Below, in pieces: positions 63,306-64,000 of a DNA stretch of 64,000 bases (position 1 is the stretch's first letter; every line of letters starts with the position of its first letter). The notes below the pieces were generated by a model that saw nothing but the letters and a program-made list of their open reading frames with translations, was not told the DNA's origin and ran no database searches. Both the position numbers and the translations under genes were made by a program. The DNA is from Amycolatopsis sp. 2-15 (lineage in GTDB: Bacteria > Actinomycetota > Actinomycetes > Mycobacteriales > Pseudonocardiaceae): contig NZ_CP127294.1 of the NCBI RefSeq assembly GCF_030285625.1, positions 8,774,001 to 8,838,000 of the forward strand, written 5' to 3'.

Positions 63306-64000
63306 CCGCGCGCAGGTACTTCTTGCGGTAGCCGCCGTTCACCATCTCCTCGGTGAACAGCTCCGGCAGCGGCACGCCCGACACCACCACGGGGATCGCG
63401 CGGTCGTAGAGCCGGTCGGCGAACGCCACGAGCCGCAGCCCCACGTTCTGGTCCGGCGCCGGCGTCACGTGCTTGAGGTGCACGCGCCGCACGCCGTCGA
63501 GCAGCTTGCCGTAGCGCGACGGGTGCAGCTTCGCCAAGTGCGCCACGAGCGCGTCGAATTCGTCCACAGTGGACCCCTCGTGCGCGGCGGCCGACGCGTC
63601 GAGCTCCTCGTCGCTCACCGGCGGCGGCGCGTCGGGCAAGCCGCGGTGGCGGTAGTCCGGCCCGTCCACGCGCACCACTTCGAAGCGGCGCGAGAGCGCC
63701 TGGATCTCGCGCAGGAAGTCCTCGGCGGCGAAGCGGCCCTCGCCGAGCTTGTCGGGCAGCGTGTTGGACGTCGCGGCGATGTACACGCCCGCGTCGGTGA
63801 GCTCCTGAAGCAGCCGGCTCACGAGTGTGGTGTCGCCGGGGTCGTCGAGCTCGAACTCGTCGATCGCGAGCAGCCGGTGCTCCGACAGGCGCCGCACGGC
63901 CTCGGCGAACCCGAGCGCGCCGACGAGGTGCGTGAGTTCCACAAAGGTGCCGTACGCCTTGGGCGAAGGCGCGTCGTGCCAGGCCGACGCGAGCAGGTGG
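63268..64000 (-). CDS. zapE: ZapE-like AFG1 family ATPase (partial, N-terminus beyond window)
   Basis: About 243 C-terminal residues are visible. Typical AFG1/ZapE motifs are HLLASAWHDAP at the edge, LLAIDEFELDDPGDTTLVSR (Walker B; this family has D-E-F), YIAATSNTLPDKLGEGRFAA (sensor region) and DYRHRGLPDAPPPVSDEELD. The segment LRLVAFADRLYDRAIPVVVS and the end ALARDAV complete the domain. ZapE associates with FtsZ in Gram-negatives; in actinomycetes its role is less known. The Walker A lies outside the window. Confidence 0.9.
   Translation of the reverse strand, partial: HLLASAWHDAPSPKAYGTFVELTHLVGALGFAEAVRRLSEHRLLAIDEFELDDPGDTTLVSRLLQELTDAGVYIAATSNTLPDKLGEGRFAAEDFLREIQALSRRFEVVRVDGPDYRHRGLPDAPPPVSDEELDASAAAHEGSTVDEFDALVAHLAKLHPSRYGKLLDGVRRVHLKHVTPAPDQNVGLRLVAFADRLYDRAIPVVVSGVPLPELFTEEMVNGGYRKKYLRAVSRLTALARDAV

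Overview
The window is chromosomal DNA from a high-GC actinomycete. The marks are pervasive GTG starts, GTGA/ATGA overlaps, hairpin terminators without U-tracts, ECF sigma/anti-sigma, SARP and DasR-type regulators, a remnant ESX (type VII) cassette and many small-regulator/enzyme pairs. Gene content and a dispersed palindromic repeat suggest Pseudonocardiaceae, perhaps Amycolatopsis-like; that assignment is inference. No rRNA, tRNA, phage, IS element or CRISPR array was recognised.

Layout. 1-3401 (minus): aroB (cut by the window edge), aroK, aroC and a prepilin peptidase with an in-frame 16-residue tandem repeat. 3811-3910: a triple 30-bp repeat. 3941-6527: ECF sigma/anti-sigma pair, small membrane protein, Rieske lipoprotein. 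6635-9909: N-acetylglucosamine-type PTS (EIIA, EIIB, EIIC, HPr) around a GntR/DasR-like regulator and a consensus-like dre operator. 10109-10924: serine hydrolase. 10974-15790: an AT-richer island with an ESX-associated cassette, intact at its 3' end (YbaB-like, EspC-like, WXG-type membrane protein, membrane partner) and decayed at its 5' end (EspG and PPE-like remnants), plus a broken Nudix gene. 15792-18665: hydroxyacid dehydrogenase, HAD phosphatase, GrpB-methyltransferase fusion. 18729-25767: aroE, mltG, ruvX, alaS and two small membrane proteins. In related actinomycetes aroE lies close to the prepilin peptidase and aroC, so the 3.9-18.7 kb block looks like an insertion or rearrangement.

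26340-38732: 3-hydroxyisobutyrate dehydrogenase-like protein, a cupin with a degraded metal site, PadR next to a collapsed ABC transporter, rarA, TetR plus P450 behind a perfect 18-bp inverted repeat, metallophosphoesterase, SGNH hydrolase, phosphotransferase-fold protein, DUF389 protein and aspS. 38983-40890: a radical SAM protein whose CX3CX2C motif is split by a 292-residue intein, with a LexA-like box at its start. 41043-42455: sthA. 42622-43036: decayed regulator/DUF397 debris. 43220-47897: SARP-ATPase regulator divergent from a BBE-type flavin oxidase.

47956-53814 is a four-gene siderophore operon (PLP decarboxylase, N-monooxygenase, IucA/IucC synthetase, glutamine-synthetase-like ligase) behind an iron box; it lacks a DesC-type acyltransferase. 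54202-64000: F420-type oxidoreductase, S9 peptidase, PPK2, SRPBCC plus ArsR with its operator, ornithine aminotransferase, DUF2252, D-amino-acid oxidase, PAP2 phosphatase and zapE (cut by the edge).

The most unusual items are the siderophore operon with a GS-like ligase, the SOS-box-linked intein inside an Fe-S motif, the half-decayed ESX cassette, the dispersed palindromic repeats and several in-frame tandem-repeat expansions.
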